DNA from: Propionibacterium sp.
Lineage (GTDB): Bacteria > Actinomycetota > Actinomycetes > Propionibacteriales > Propionibacteriaceae
Length of the DNA stretch: 64,000 nt
Assembly (NCBI GenBank): GCA_012517405.1
Contig: JAAYVB010000017.1
Location: 36,495 to 100,494, forward strand
Direction: 5' to 3'
Shown here: piece after piece, positions 1 through 9,951 of the stretch
How positions within the stretch are numbered: the stretch's first letter is position 1
How the letters are laid out: each line of letters opens with the position of its first letter
Position numbers and translations under genes: made by a program
The notes under the pieces: model-generated
Seen by the model: the letters and a program-made list of their open reading frames with translations, nothing else
The model's database searches: none
What the model was told of the DNA's origin: nothing

Positions 1-1778
1 CCGGTGCCATCAAACTCGACGGCATCGGTGCTGAGGATCTGGCGCCAGGCACCTGCCTTCGGCAAGAAGACCGAGTACTCCGGGTAGGGCTCCGACGAGA
101 AGTTCGCGAGGCAGGCGATGATCTCGCCGTCACGGTCCAGCCGCACATAGCTGTAGGTGTTGTGAGCGGCATCGTTGGCGTTCATCCAGCGGAAGCCTTC
201 GGGCTCGCAATCCAACTGGTGCAAGGCCGGATGAATCGCCTGCAGCTCGTTCATGGTCCGGATGAGCTGACGCACGCCGTTGTGACCCGGCAGCGAGTCG
301 ACCCACCACTCCAGGCCCTCCTGCTCGTTCCATTCCGCCCGTTCGGCGAACTCCTGACCCATGAACAGCAGCTGCTTGCCGGGGAAGCTCCACATGAACG
401 AGTAGAAGGTGCGCAGCGTGGCGAACTTGCGCCAGTCGTCCTGCGGGATCTTGTTGAGCATCGATCCCTTGCCGTGCACGACCTCGTCATGGCTGATCGG
501 CAGGATGAAGTTCTCGGAGTAGGCGTAGACCATTGCGAACGTCATGTCATTGTGGTGGTACTGCCGGTAGATCGGATCGAGGCTCAGATAGCGCAGCGAG
601 TCGTTCATCCAGCCCATGTTCCACTTGAAACCGAAGCCCAGACCGCCCCAGTTCGTGGGTTTGGTGACCCCACCGAAGCTCGTCGATTCCTCGGCGATCA
701 TGACCACACCGGGGGTGCGCGCGTACAGATGCTTGTTCACATAGCGCAGCAGGTCGATCGCGTCGAGATTCTCGCGGCCGCCGTACTTGTTGGGCACCCA
801 CTCGCCCTCCGCACGCGAGTAGTCGAGGTAGAGCATGGACGCCACCGCGTCCACCCGCAGCGCATCCGCGTGGAACTGCTGCACCCAGTACAAGGCGTTG
901 GAGACCAGGAAACACTTGACCTCGTTGCGCCCGAAATTGAAGACGTAGGTTCCCCAGTCGGGCTGCTCGCCCTGACGCGGGTCGGCATGCTCGTAGAGTG
1001 CGGTGCCGTCGAAGCGGCCGAGGGCCCAGTCGTCCTTGGGGAAGTGACCGGGCACCCAGTCGAGGATGACCCCGATGCCCTCGGCGTGCAGCGCCTCCAC
1101 TAGGACGCGGAAGTCGTCCGGGGTGCCCAGCCGGGCATCAGGCGCGAAGTAGCCGGTGACCTGGTAGCCCCAGCTGCCGGTGAACGGATGCGACATCACG
1201 GGCATGAACTCGACGTGGGTGTAACCCTGCCACTTGACGTAGGCGGGCAGCTGCTCGGCGAGCTCGAGATAGGTCAGGCCCTTGCGCCAGCTACCCAGAT
1301 GCAACTCGTAGATGCTCATCTGGGATTCATAGACGTTGGTCTGCGAGCGCTTGTCGAGCCATTCCTGCTCGCTGGCGCCCCACTCGTAGTCGGACTCCCA
1401 GACGATGGATGCATTGCCCGGAGGAGTGTCGGCGAAGCGGGCGTAGGGGTCCACCTTCTCCTGCCAGGAACCGTCGCCGTGCTGGATCTTGTACTTGTAC
1501 TGCGTTCCGACTCCGACGCCTTCCTTCCAGGTCGCCCAGACCCCGGTGCCGGGGACGAACTCCATGTCGTCGCCCTGCCACCAGTTGAAGTCGCCCATCA
1601 CCTGGACGCGCCGGGCGTTGGGCGCCCAGACGGCGAAGCGGGTGCCCGTAAGGTCGCCGCGCTCGTCATCGTGCACTGTGACCACATGGCTGCCGAGTCT
1701 GCGCCAGGCTTCGGTGTCGCCACCGCTGTGAAAACCTTCGAGATCCCAACCGGTCAGATTGCCGAACTTGTCGTGCAT
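1..1778 (-). CDS. glgB: 1,4-alpha-glucan branching enzyme GlgB (3' end outside window)
   Basis: This GH13 enzyme introduces alpha-1,6 branches into cytoplasmic glycogen. About 592 codons are present on the minus strand and the frame runs off the left edge without a stop. Reading from the ATG at 1778, a CBM48-type N-terminal domain (FAVWAPNARRVQVMGDFN) is followed by the GH13 barrel. DALRVDAVASMLYLDYSR carries the nucleophile Asp, MIAEESTSFGGVTKP the acid/base Glu and PISHDEVVHGKGSM the third acidic residue. The extra N-terminal module of long GlgB forms is absent. AGGAAG precedes the start, which lies 12 nt after the glgE stop, so the two are probably one operon. The identification is firm; only the C-terminal beta domain is incomplete. 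Confidence 0.95.
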   Translation of the reverse strand, partial: MHDKFGNLTGWDLEGFHSGGDTEAWRRLGSHVVTVHDDERGDLTGTRFAVWAPNARRVQVMGDFNWWQGDDMEFVPGTGVWATWKEGVGVGTQYKYKIQHGDGSWQEKVDPYARFADTPPGNASIVWESDYEWGASEQEWLDKRSQTNVYESQMSIYELHLGSWRKGLTYLELAEQLPAYVKWQGYTHVEFMPVMSHPFTGSWGYQVTGYFAPDARLGTPDDFRVLVEALHAEGIGVILDWVPGHFPKDDWALGRFDGTALYEHADPRQGEQPDWGTYVFNFGRNEVKCFLVSNALYWVQQFHADALRVDAVASMLYLDYSRAEGEWVPNKYGGRENLDAIDLLRYVNKHLYARTPGVVMIAEESTSFGGVTKPTNWGGLGFGFKWNMGWMNDSLRYLSLDPIYRQYHHNDMTFAMVYAYSENFILPISHDEVVHGKGSMLNKIPQDDWRKFATLRTFYSFMWSFPGKQLLFMGQEFAERAEWNEQEGLEWWVDSLPGHNGVRQLIRTMNELQAIHPALHQLDCEPEGFRWMNANDAAHNTYSYVRLDRDGEIIACLANFSSEPYPEYSVFLPKAGAWRQILSTDAVEFDGT

Positions 1779-1790
1779 GTCTTCCTGCTT

Positions 1791-3800
1791 TCAGTGATGC
1801 GCGCGGACGGTGAGAATGTGGGCCGGACGGGCGGGGTCCAGGAGAACGAAGTTGCGGGTTCCCCAGACGAAGTCTGCTCCGGTCAGTTCGTCATGGACAT
1901 CGAAGGTCTCGGCTGCGATGCCGAGGTCCTTGAGGTCCACAGTTACTTCGCCGCTCACCGTCTCATGAGGGTTAAGGCTGCAAACTACGATAACGGTGTC
2001 GTCACCGTCATTCTTTGCAAAGGCGAAGATCTCGTCTGAAGTCGTCTTGAGCACGGTAGTGCGGCGGAGTTGCTGCAGCGCCGGGTGCTCACGACGGATT
2101 TCGTTCAGCCGGCGCATCAATTCATTGAGGTTCGGCTTGGCATTGAAATCGCGCGGGCGATACTCGTACTTCTCGGAGTTCAGGTACTCTTCCCCGCCGG
2201 GCTTCAGGGGCTCGAATTCGAACTGCTCGAAGCCCTGGTAGATGCCCCACAGCGGACTCATCATGGACGCCAGGATCATTCGGATCGCAAAGGCGGCGGG
2301 CGCGCCCGAACGCACCGACAGCGGGTTGATGTCGGGGGTGTTGACGAAGAAGTTCGGACGCATGAAGTCGGCGGTCTCGGTAGCCAGTTCCATCAGATAG
2401 GCGCCGAGGTCCTGCTTCGTGAAGCGCCAGGTGAAGTATGTGTAGCTCATGTGGAAGCCGGCTTTGCCCAGGGTCTGCATGACCTCGGGGCGACTGAACG
2501 CCTCGGCGAGGAAGATCACCTCAGGATGCGTCTGGTGCACCTGCGTGGTCAGCCAGTCCCAGAATTCCAGTGGTTTGGTGTGCGGGTTGTCCACACGGAA
2601 GATCGTCACTCCGTGATCGACCCAGTACTCGATCAGTCGCAGCGCCTCGTGGTACATGCCATCGGGGTCGTTGTCGAAGTTGATGGGATAAATGTCCTGG
2701 TACTTCTTCGGCGGGTTCTCGGCGTAGGCGATCGTGCCGTCCAGTCGCGTGGTGAACCATTCCGGATGCTCGGTGACCCAGGGATGGTCGGGGGAGGCCT
2801 GCAGCGCGAAGTCGAGAGCTACCTCCAGCCCGAGGGAATGGGCCTTCGCCACGAATGCGTCGAAGTCCTCGATGGTGCCCAGGTCCGGATGGATCGCGTC
2901 ATGGCCGCCTTCCGGACCGCCGACCGCCCAGGGGGATCCCGGATCATCCGGACCCGCCACCAGGGAGTTGTTGGGGCCCTTGCGGAACTGACGGCCGACC
3001 GGATGGATCGGGGGGACATAGGCCACGTCGAAGCCCATCTCGGCGATGTGCTCGAGCATCGGGTAGCAGTCGTTGAACGTGCCGGATCGCCATTGCCCGG
3101 TCTGCGGATCGCGGGTCGCACCCTGGGAACGCGGGAAGAACTCGTACCAACTGGCGTACAAGGCCCGTTTGCGGTCGACCTGGATGGGGTAGTCGACCGT
3201 CGGGGTCGTCAGCCGGCGACGGCCGAAGCGCGTCATGGCAGCGTCCAGATCGGTGGCCATCGCGACCCGGTGCAACTCGGCGAACGGCCTGCTCGGCTTG
3301 AGGCCGGCATCGGCAGCCTCGATGACGACGGCCTCGGCGTCGGCGCCTGCCGACCGCGCGCGGCTGAGCGCGTCCACGAACAGATCGTGACCTTCGGCAC
3401 AGACCAGTTCGAGATCCATGCCGGCGGCGAGCTTGATGTCTGCGTTGTGATGCCAGGTGTGCCAGTCGTCGGCCCAGGCCTCGATGCGGAAGGTCCAGTC
3501 CCCGGTGGTATCCAGACGCACCCAGGCCTGCCAGATGTCCAGGCCCTCCGGCCAGATCTGAACCATGTCGACGTGCGATTGCTGACCGTCGGGGGCCGTC
3601 AGCACCACGGTGGCGCCGACCTTGTCATGGCCCTCGCGATAGATGCGTGCGGAAATCGGGAACTGTTCGCCTTCGACCGCCTTGGCCGGGTAGGCGCCGT
3701 GTTCGATGACCGGGGCTACCTTCCCGATCGGTAAACGCCCGAACTTGAATTGGTCAAATCGGGTCGTGGGCGAGGGGCATACGTTGTCGAGGTCACTCAC
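1791..3800 (-). CDS. glgE: alpha-1,4-glucan:maltose-1-phosphate maltosyltransferase GlgE
   Basis: GlgE (GH13_3) transfers maltosyl units from alpha-maltose-1-phosphate onto alpha-glucan chains in the actinobacterial GlgE pathway. The 669-residue product is close to the mycobacterial length of about 700. IGKVAPVIEHGAYPAKAVEG matches the usual GlgE N-terminus. The catalytic segments FRVDNPHTKPLEFWDWL (nucleophile Asp) and FLAEAFSRPEVM (acid/base Glu) are present, followed by NTPDINPLSVRSG. I chose the GTG at 3800 because homology begins just after it and a -10-like TAGCGT lies exactly 7 nt upstream, which suggests a leaderless mRNA. The frame is open to an ATG at 3887, but the extra residues look noncoding. 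TreS, Pep2 and GlgM, which would make the donor, are not in the window. Confidence 0.95.
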   Translation of the reverse strand: MSDLDNVCPSPTTRFDQFKFGRLPIGKVAPVIEHGAYPAKAVEGEQFPISARIYREGHDKVGATVVLTAPDGQQSHVDMVQIWPEGLDIWQAWVRLDTTGDWTFRIEAWADDWHTWHHNADIKLAAGMDLELVCAEGHDLFVDALSRARSAGADAEAVVIEAADAGLKPSRPFAELHRVAMATDLDAAMTRFGRRRLTTPTVDYPIQVDRKRALYASWYEFFPRSQGATRDPQTGQWRSGTFNDCYPMLEHIAEMGFDVAYVPPIHPVGRQFRKGPNNSLVAGPDDPGSPWAVGGPEGGHDAIHPDLGTIEDFDAFVAKAHSLGLEVALDFALQASPDHPWVTEHPEWFTTRLDGTIAYAENPPKKYQDIYPINFDNDPDGMYHEALRLIEYWVDHGVTIFRVDNPHTKPLEFWDWLTTQVHQTHPEVIFLAEAFSRPEVMQTLGKAGFHMSYTYFTWRFTKQDLGAYLMELATETADFMRPNFFVNTPDINPLSVRSGAPAAFAIRMILASMMSPLWGIYQGFEQFEFEPLKPGGEEYLNSEKYEYRPRDFNAKPNLNELMRRLNEIRREHPALQQLRRTTVLKTTSDEIFAFAKNDGDDTVIVVCSLNPHETVSGEVTVDLKDLGIAAETFDVHDELTGADFVWGTRNFVLLDPARPAHILTVRAHH

Positions 3801-3807
3801 GTGTGCA

Positions 3808-3813
3808 ACGCTA
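3808..3813 (-). promoter_or_regulatory. -10 element (TAGCGT) for a leaderless glgE transcript
   Basis: Read on the minus strand, TAGCGT fits the actinobacterial TANNNT -10 consensus and is followed by exactly 7 nt before the GTG of glgE. Transcription would therefore start at or next to the start codon. I see no clear -35 and no Shine-Dalgarno sequence. The 11-mer CTAGCGTTGCA here recurs in the same position before the reductase gene that starts at 35700. Confidence 0.45.
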
Positions 3814-3904
3814 GCGGTCCGTCGCCTGGCTAGCGAGTAGATGGGGCAAGACCAGCAGTTTTTATTGAATCTGGGACGTCTCGGCATGCCACAGATGACT
3901 CCAC

Positions 3905-3910
3905 TAGCCT
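3905..3910 (+). promoter_or_regulatory. -10 element (TAGCCT) for a leaderless glgP transcript
   Basis: TAGCCT fits TANNNT and lies 6 nt before the GTG start of glgP. No ribosome binding site precedes that GTG. With the glgE -10 on the other strand, the 116-bp gap between the two genes looks like a compact divergent promoter region serving glycogen synthesis (leftward) and degradation (rightward). No convincing -35 was found. Confidence 0.4.
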
Positions 3911-3916
3911 GAGCTT

Positions 3917-6475
3917 GTGCGTGCGATTCGACGATTCATAGTCCAGCCCGTGCTCCCGGAGGCGCTGCGGCCCCTCGGGGACCTTGCGCGTAATCTGCGC
4001 TGGAGCTGGCATCCCGACACTCAAGAGGTCTTCCGTGCAGTAGACCCCGACCTTTGGATGAGCACCGGCGGCGATCCGCTCCAGATGCTCTTCCAGGTCA
4101 GCCCCGAACGGCTCGACGTGCTTGCGCGTGACCGCCGCTTCGTCCGTAATCTCGAATTGGTCCGCAACGACCTCACCGAGTACCTCACCGGCGAGCGCTG
4201 GTACCAGACCTGGGCCGCCAACAACCCCCAAGCCCCGCAGGCAATCGGCTACTTCTCTGCCGAGTTCGGTATCTCCAAGGTCTTGCCGCAGTACTCGGGT
4301 GGCCTGGGAATCCTGGCCGGCGATCATCTCAAGGCGGCCTCCGACCTGGGTGTGCCGCTGATCGGTGTCGGTCTGCTCTACCACCACGGCTACTTCATCC
4401 AGTCGCTCAACACCTCCGGCTGGCAGCAGGAGCGCTACCCGCTGCTGGACCCGAACGAGCTGCCGATCACCTTGCTGACCGACGCCGATGGCTCTCCTGT
4501 GATGATCAAGATCGACGTCCAGGGCCTGCTCGTCCATGCGCAGCTGTGGGTCGCCAGCGTGGGACGCGTCCCGCTGGTGCTGATGGACACCAACCTGGAG
4601 ATCAACAACGAGCGCGAACGGCTGATCACCGACAAGCTTTACGGCGGCGGCACCGACCACCGGCTCGCGCAGGAGGTGCTGCTGGGCATCGGCGGCGTTC
4701 GTGCGATCCGGGAGTTCTGTCGAGTGACCGGCCATGCCCTGCCCACGGTCTTCCACGCCAACGAAGGCCACGCGGTCTTCATGGGCCTGGAACGCATCCG
4801 CGAGCGGATGACCAACGAGAACGAAACCTTCGATTCGGCGGTGGAGCAGGTCCGCGCCGGCATGCTCTTCACCACTCACACCCCGGTGCCGGCCGGTATC
4901 GACCGTTTCGGCATGGACCAGGTCCGTTCGCAGTTCGCCTCGTTCGCTCCGCTGCCGATCGACCGGATCCTGGGCCTGGGGGCCGAGAACTTCCCGGGCG
5001 GGGATCCGTCCCGGTTCAATATGGCTGTGATGGGGCTGCGGCTGAGCCAGCGAGCCAATGGTGTGTCCGAATTGCACGGTGAGGTCAGCCGGCAGATGTT
5101 CCAGCCGTTGTGGCCCGGATTCGATGTCAGTGAGGTGCCGATCGGATCGGTCACCAACGGCGTTCATGGGCACACCTGGATGCATCCCGAGCTGCAGAAG
5201 ATCCTCGAGTCGCCGCTTGACGATGCCGAGGGCATCCTGGACGGCTGGGACTGGAATGCGCTGGACCGCGTCGATGACACCGATATCTGGACGTTGAAGC
5301 GCCAGATGCGTGGTCAGATGATCTCGATGGCCCGCGAGCGGCTGGCCGCCAGTGCTGCGGCGCGCGGGATGACGTCCGACTGGGTGGCCACAGCGCTCAA
5401 CCCGCACACGCTGACCATTGGTTTCGCGCGGCGTGGTGCGTCCTACAAGCGTTTGACGCTGATGCTGAGCCAGCCCGACCGGCTCAAGGCGCTGCTCAAT
5501 GACCCGGAGACCCCGATTCAGATCGTCATCGCCGGCAAGGCGCACCCGGCCGACGACATCGGCAAGGGCCTGATCCAGGAGATGGTGCAGTTCGCCGATC
5601 AGGAAGATGTTCGCGGCAAGATCGTTTTCCTGCCCGACTACGACATCTCGCTGGCCAAGCCGCTGTACCCGGGTTGCGACGTCTGGCTGAACAATCCGCT
5701 GCGCCCGCTGGAAGCCTGCGGCACCTCGGGTATGAAGGCCGCGATGAACATGGCGTTCAACCTGTCGATTCGTGACGGCTGGTGGGACGAATGGTATGAC
5801 CCCGAATACGGCTGGGCCATCCCATCGATGGAGCTGCTCGGTAATCAGGCCGAACGGGATGCAGCCGAGGCCGAGGCGCTCTACGAGCTCATCGAACGGG
5901 AGATCGTCCCGATGTTCTACACCCGCGACGCCAACGGCATCCCGCTCGCCTGGGTCGCCATGATGCGCTCGACGCTGTCGGGGCTGGGACCGAAGGTGCG
6001 GGCTACCCGGATGGTGCGCGACTATGTCACCGAGTACTACGCGCCATCGGCGGCATCGGCGGCACGGGTCGCCGACAATGGCACCGCAGAGGAGTTGGCC
6101 GCCTGGAAGCAGAAGGTGCGCGCGGCGTGGCCCGGTGTGGAGGTCGTCCGCGTGGAGTCCCGGCTGCCGGAGACCGTCGAGGTCGGCTCCAGTCACGTCA
6201 TCGAGGCGACCGTCCGGCTCAATGGGCTGGCGCCGGCCGATGTGGCGGTCGAACTGGTCAGCGGTGAGGTGGATGCCACCGATGAGCTGCGCAATGTGCA
6301 GATCAGCCGCTTCGAACTGGCCGCCGGAAGCGACCCCGCGGCCGAGAGCGTGCTGTTCACGCTCACCGATGTGAGCAAGGCTGCCGGTCTGATCGGCTAC
6401 ACCGTCCGCGTGGTGCCTGACAACCCACTGCTGGCGAGCATGGCCGAGATGGGCTTGGCCGCGGTCGCGGAGTAG
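3917..6475 (+). CDS. glgP: alpha-glucan (glycogen) phosphorylase GlgP
   Basis: This GT35 enzyme uses phosphate to release glucose-1-phosphate from glycogen or maltodextrin. The 852 residues match the actinobacterial type (the mycobacterial protein is about 860) rather than the shorter archaeal forms. The N-terminal IGYFSAEFGISKVLPQYSGG and FHANEGHAVFMGLERI are family hallmarks. The PLP lysine sits in EACGTSGMKAAMNMAFN, at about K607, followed by SIRDGWWDEWYD. The last ~130 residues form a beta-rich tail seen in this subfamily. The start is GTG with no RBS, probably leaderless. It is divergent from glgE and convergent with glgX, with only 3 bp between the two stop codons. Confidence 0.95.
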   Translation: MRAIRRFIVQPVLPEALRPLGDLARNLRWSWHPDTQEVFRAVDPDLWMSTGGDPLQMLFQVSPERLDVLARDRRFVRNLELVRNDLTEYLTGERWYQTWAANNPQAPQAIGYFSAEFGISKVLPQYSGGLGILAGDHLKAASDLGVPLIGVGLLYHHGYFIQSLNTSGWQQERYPLLDPNELPITLLTDADGSPVMIKIDVQGLLVHAQLWVASVGRVPLVLMDTNLEINNERERLITDKLYGGGTDHRLAQEVLLGIGGVRAIREFCRVTGHALPTVFHANEGHAVFMGLERIRERMTNENETFDSAVEQVRAGMLFTTHTPVPAGIDRFGMDQVRSQFASFAPLPIDRILGLGAENFPGGDPSRFNMAVMGLRLSQRANGVSELHGEVSRQMFQPLWPGFDVSEVPIGSVTNGVHGHTWMHPELQKILESPLDDAEGILDGWDWNALDRVDDTDIWTLKRQMRGQMISMARERLAASAAARGMTSDWVATALNPHTLTIGFARRGASYKRLTLMLSQPDRLKALLNDPETPIQIVIAGKAHPADDIGKGLIQEMVQFADQEDVRGKIVFLPDYDISLAKPLYPGCDVWLNNPLRPLEACGTSGMKAAMNMAFNLSIRDGWWDEWYDPEYGWAIPSMELLGNQAERDAAEAEALYELIEREIVPMFYTRDANGIPLAWVAMMRSTLSGLGPKVRATRMVRDYVTEYYAPSAASAARVADNGTAEELAAWKQKVRAAWPGVEVVRVESRLPETVEVGSSHVIEATVRLNGLAPADVAVELVSGEVDATDELRNVQISRFELAAGSDPAAESVLFTLTDVSKAAGLIGYTVRVVPDNPLLASMAEMGLAAVAE

Positions 6476-6478
6476 GCC

Positions 6479-8608
6479 TCAGCGCTTGCTGCCGCGACTC
6501 CGAGTGAGTGACGCGATGGCCCGGCGCAGCGTCTTGGCATCGGAGGGCACTTTGACCTTCATGACCGCGACGGTGCGTCCGGGCAGCGCCATCGAGTCGC
6601 CGGGCAGCAGGCTGATCGTGGGCAACTCACCAGGATCAGCGGTGGAGGAGACGATCTTGTAGTCCCAGCCCCACGGCCCGCCCGGCATGACGATCTGGAT
6701 GGGATGCGCCCCGGAGTAGAACCAGATCAGCATGGCCTCGGTGCGGCTCGACAGGTACATGCCGAGCAACCGGCGCCCGTCATCCTGCCAGTCGTGGGCC
6801 TGCATCTCGCCGGAATAGCCGTTCATCCAGGCGAGGTTGTAGCGCTGCAGTGACTGGCCGTGCGCGTCGAGAATCTCACTGCGGTACAGGTAGTCGTCGT
6901 AGTTCAACAGTCGCGAGTTCGCCCGCAGCTCAGTCAGTTCGCTGGTCAGCTTGGTCAGTTCGGACCACTCCTCGGCCAACTTCCAATCGATCCAGCTGGT
7001 GGGGTTGTCCTGACAGTAGGCATTGTTGTTGCCCAACTGGGTGCGGCCCATTTCATCGCCGGCCGTGATCATCGGGACCCCGCGCGACAGCAGCAGAGTC
7101 GCTATCAGATTGCGCACCTGGCGGTGGCGCAGCGCGTTGATCTCCTCATCGTCGGTCTCGCCCTCCACCCCACAGTTCCACGACCGGTTGTCGTCGGAGC
7201 CATCACGATTGTGTTCGCCATTGGCCTTGTTGTGTTTGTGGTTGTAGCTGACCAGATCGCGCATGGTGAACCCGTCATGCGCGGTGATGAAGTTGATGCT
7301 GGCCGACGGCGGACGGTCGGACCCGTCGAACAGATCGGCAGAGCCGCTCAGCCGGGTGGCCAGCTCCTGGACGCCGACCGTGCCGCGCCAGTAGTCGCGC
7401 ATGAAGCCGCGATAGCGGTCGTTCCATTCGCTCCAGCCGCGGCCGAATCGTCCGACCTGATAGCCGAACGGTCCCATGTCCCAGGGCTCGGCGATCATCT
7501 TGATGTCGTCGAAGGCCGGATCGTCGGCTATCACGCGTTTGAACGGGTGATTCTGGTCGACATGATGGTGCGAATCACGGATCAGGGTGGTGGCCAGGTC
7601 GAACCTGAATCCGTCGACCCCCATCTCGGTGACCCAGTAGCGCATCGAGTCGAACACCAGCGCCAGCACGGCGGGCTTGGAGGTGTCGAGGGAGTTGCCG
7701 CACCCGGTCACGTCGTAGTCGCTCAGATCGGCGTGCAGCCGGTAGTAATCACGATGGTCGATACCGCGGAAGCACAGCGTCGGCCCGTCGATACCGCCCT
7801 CGCAGGTGTGGTTGTAGACGACATCGAGAATGACCTCGATACCGGCCTCGTGCAGCGCCGACACCATGGCCTTGAATTCGTCGACCTGCTCGCCGGTGGT
7901 TCCGACCGAACAGTAGGCGCCGTGCGGTGCGAAGAAGCCGAGCGTCGAGTAACCCCAATAGTTGGTCTTGCCGCGCGCGGCAATGGCCGACTCGCTGACG
8001 AAGTGGTGCACCGGCAGCAACTCGATGGCCGTGACACCTAGCTGCTTCAGGTGGTCGATCACGGCCGGATAGGCGACCCCGGCATAGGTGCCGCGCAGAT
8101 GCTCCGGCACCTCAGGGTGAAGCCGGGTGAGGCCTTTGACGTGGGCTTCGTAGATCACCGATTGGCTGAGCGGGCGCCGTTTGGCGATGGGCAGCGGCGG
8201 TGGAGTATGGGACACGACGACCGACAGGGGGACGGCCGCGAAGGAATCGCGTTCGTCCATCACGTGAGAGGCGTCCGGCACATGATCGCGCACCGGACCC
8301 CCGTAGTCGACGCCGCTGGTGATGGCCCGCGCATACGGGTCCACGAGCAGTTTCGCGGGATTGTCGCGCAGCCCGGCGGAAGGATTCCATTCACCGTAGA
8401 CGCGGTAGCCGTAGCGCTGCCCGGGCCGCACGTCCAGAACCCGCGCATACCAACTGCCCTCCAGCACCGACATGGGGAAGGTCCGCTGATGCATGTCGGC
8501 ATCCAGCAATACCAGCTCGACGGCCTTCGCGCGCGGCGCGGGCAAGCGGAACTCGCAACCCTCGCGAGTCAAATGCGCGCCAGGCAAGCCCGTGGCTCGA
8601 GCCGGCAT
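6479..8608 (-). CDS. glgX: glycogen debranching enzyme GlgX
   Basis: This GH13_11 isoamylase-type enzyme hydrolyses the alpha-1,6 branches left on phosphorylase-trimmed glycogen. The 709-residue product has an N-terminal CBM48 domain (GCEFRLPAPRAKAVELVLLD), the IYEAHVKGLTRLHPEVPEHL segment typical of GlgX/TreX, and a GH13 barrel. The nucleophile lies in GVDGFRFDLATTLI (about D337), the acid/base in KMIAEPWDMG (about E373), and the third acidic residue in FITAHDGFTMRDLVSYNHKH. Its stop is 3 bp from the glgP stop on the opposite strand, so the two glycogen-degrading genes converge with no room for a separate terminator. Confidence 0.95.
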   Translation of the reverse strand: MPARATGLPGAHLTREGCEFRLPAPRAKAVELVLLDADMHQRTFPMSVLEGSWYARVLDVRPGQRYGYRVYGEWNPSAGLRDNPAKLLVDPYARAITSGVDYGGPVRDHVPDASHVMDERDSFAAVPLSVVVSHTPPPLPIAKRRPLSQSVIYEAHVKGLTRLHPEVPEHLRGTYAGVAYPAVIDHLKQLGVTAIELLPVHHFVSESAIAARGKTNYWGYSTLGFFAPHGAYCSVGTTGEQVDEFKAMVSALHEAGIEVILDVVYNHTCEGGIDGPTLCFRGIDHRDYYRLHADLSDYDVTGCGNSLDTSKPAVLALVFDSMRYWVTEMGVDGFRFDLATTLIRDSHHHVDQNHPFKRVIADDPAFDDIKMIAEPWDMGPFGYQVGRFGRGWSEWNDRYRGFMRDYWRGTVGVQELATRLSGSADLFDGSDRPPSASINFITAHDGFTMRDLVSYNHKHNKANGEHNRDGSDDNRSWNCGVEGETDDEEINALRHRQVRNLIATLLLSRGVPMITAGDEMGRTQLGNNNAYCQDNPTSWIDWKLAEEWSELTKLTSELTELRANSRLLNYDDYLYRSEILDAHGQSLQRYNLAWMNGYSGEMQAHDWQDDGRRLLGMYLSSRTEAMLIWFYSGAHPIQIVMPGGPWGWDYKIVSSTADPGELPTISLLPGDSMALPGRTVAVMKVKVPSDAKTLRRAIASLTRSRGSKR

Positions 8609-8716
8609 ATTGGACTCCTCACCCGACTGTTGTCAGCCGCACTCTGTGCGTCCGGGTGTCAGTCAACTACCCTTGGCGCAAGATGCTACAGCGTTAAACC
8701 TGAATGATAGGCACTC

Positions 8717-9886
8717 ATGATCGAAATTCGCGACAGACTCACAGCGAAGCCGGTCTATCTTGATCACGCCGCAACCTCGCCGCTGCGTCCGGTGAGTCGC
8801 GATGCGCTCGCCGCCCACGCAGATCTGGTCGGAAACCCGGCCGCGCTGCACGGGGCCGGACGCGCAGCGCGGGCGCTGCTCGAGGACGCTCGCGAGGAAC
8901 TGGCCGCTTTACTGGGCGCACGGCCCGACGAGGTGGTCTTCACCTCCGGCGGCAGCGAAGCGGACGCAGCAGCGGTATGGGGGTCGGCGACCCGCTGGGC
9001 GGCTGATCGACCCGGAATCGTGATCAGCGGGCTCGAGCATCCTGCCGTCCAGTCGGCCCAGGCCCTGCTGGGGCCGCGGGTGCAGCAGACCGGGTTGGAC
9101 GAGGGTGGCCACGTGATCATTGATGACGCGATCCGGTTGCTGGCCGGCCACCCGGCCGGCCCGGTCGGCTTGGTCAGCGTGATGCTGGTGAACAGCGAGG
9201 TCGGCACCGTCCAACCGGTGGCCGACATTGCCGAAGTTACGCACCGAGCGGGCGGCTGGTTCCATACCGACGCGGTGCAGGCCTTCGGTCACTACCCGGT
9301 GAATTTCGCCGAGCTGGACGCCGACCTGCTGTCGGTGTCGGCACACAAGATCGGTGGTCCGGTCGGTATCGGAGCCCTGCTGGTGCGCCGGGGGCTTTCA
9401 CTGCCGCCCTACGGGCTGGGCGGCAAGCAGGAGGGTGGGATCCGTTCGGGGACTCAACCCACGGTGCTGGCCGCGGGCTTCGCAGCGGCCGCGCGCCAGA
9501 CGGTCGACGGGCGATCGCAGGAGAGCGAGCGGCTGGCCGGGCTGAAAGCGCAGATCATCGCAGCTGCCCGGCAGATTCCCGGCACCCGGCTGAACGGGAC
9601 CGGACCGGCGTCTCCTGCGATCATCAATATCGGTTTCGCGGGCGCCTCTGCCGACGATGTCACGTTCTTGCTCGACCAGCAGCAGATCTGGTGCTCCACG
9701 GGCTCGGCATGCCGGGCCGGCGTCCATGGTCCCAGCGAGGTGCTGCTGGCCATGGGACGAGATGACCGGGCCGCCCGCGAAGGGGTTCGCATCAGCCTCG
9801 GCTGGACGACGACCCAGGCCGATGTAGATCGGCTGATCGCCGAACTGCCCAGTGCCGTCGCCGGGGCCCGTCGGGTGCCGCGCTGA
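8717..9886 (+). CDS. cysteine desulfurase (class V aminotransferase, NifS/IscS-like)
   Basis: This PLP enzyme removes sulfur from cysteine as an enzyme-bound persulfide. In the 389 residues, [18 protein letters not shown] is the standard N-terminus. The PLP lysine is in [19 protein letters not shown] (about K211), and the catalytic cysteine is in [15 protein letters not shown] (about C332). The gene lies just upstream of mnmA, the usual actinobacterial arrangement, so its main job is probably to feed sulfur for tRNA 2-thiouridine. Use for Fe-S clusters cannot be excluded. It begins a rightward run after a 108-bp gap divergent from glgX. No clear RBS precedes the ATG. Confidence 0.93.
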   Translation: MIEIRDRLTAKPVYLDHAATSPLRPVSRDALAAHADLVGNPAALHGAGRAARALLEDAREELAALLGARPDEVVFTSGGSEADAAAVWGSATRWAADRPGIVISGLEHPAVQSAQALLGPRVQQTGLDEGGHVIIDDAIRLLAGHPAGPVGLVSVMLVNSEVGTVQPVADIAEVTHRAGGWFHTDAVQAFGHYPVNFAELDADLLSVSAHKIGGPVGIGALLVRRGLSLPPYGLGGKQEGGIRSGTQPTVLAAGFAAAARQTVDGRSQESERLAGLKAQIIAAARQIPGTRLNGTGPASPAIINIGFAGASADDVTFLLDQQQIWCSTGSACRAGVHGPSEVLLAMGRDDRAAREGVRISLGWTTTQADVDRLIAELPSAVAGARRVPR

Positions 9887-9951
9887 GCGACGGATTGCGA
9901 CCGAACCTAGACTGGTTGAGGCGTAAAGCGAAGCAGCGAAGGAGATATCAG

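Noticed and set aside
2070..3734. Long plus-strand open frame of 554 codons
   Set aside because: It is antisense to glgE, which has full family motifs. High GC makes such shadow frames common, and the product has no recognisable domain.
8609..8716. Possible leaderless start of the cysteine desulfurase gene
   Set aside because: TGATAG lies at the right distance but lacks the A at position 2 of TANNNT, so it was not listed as a promoter.
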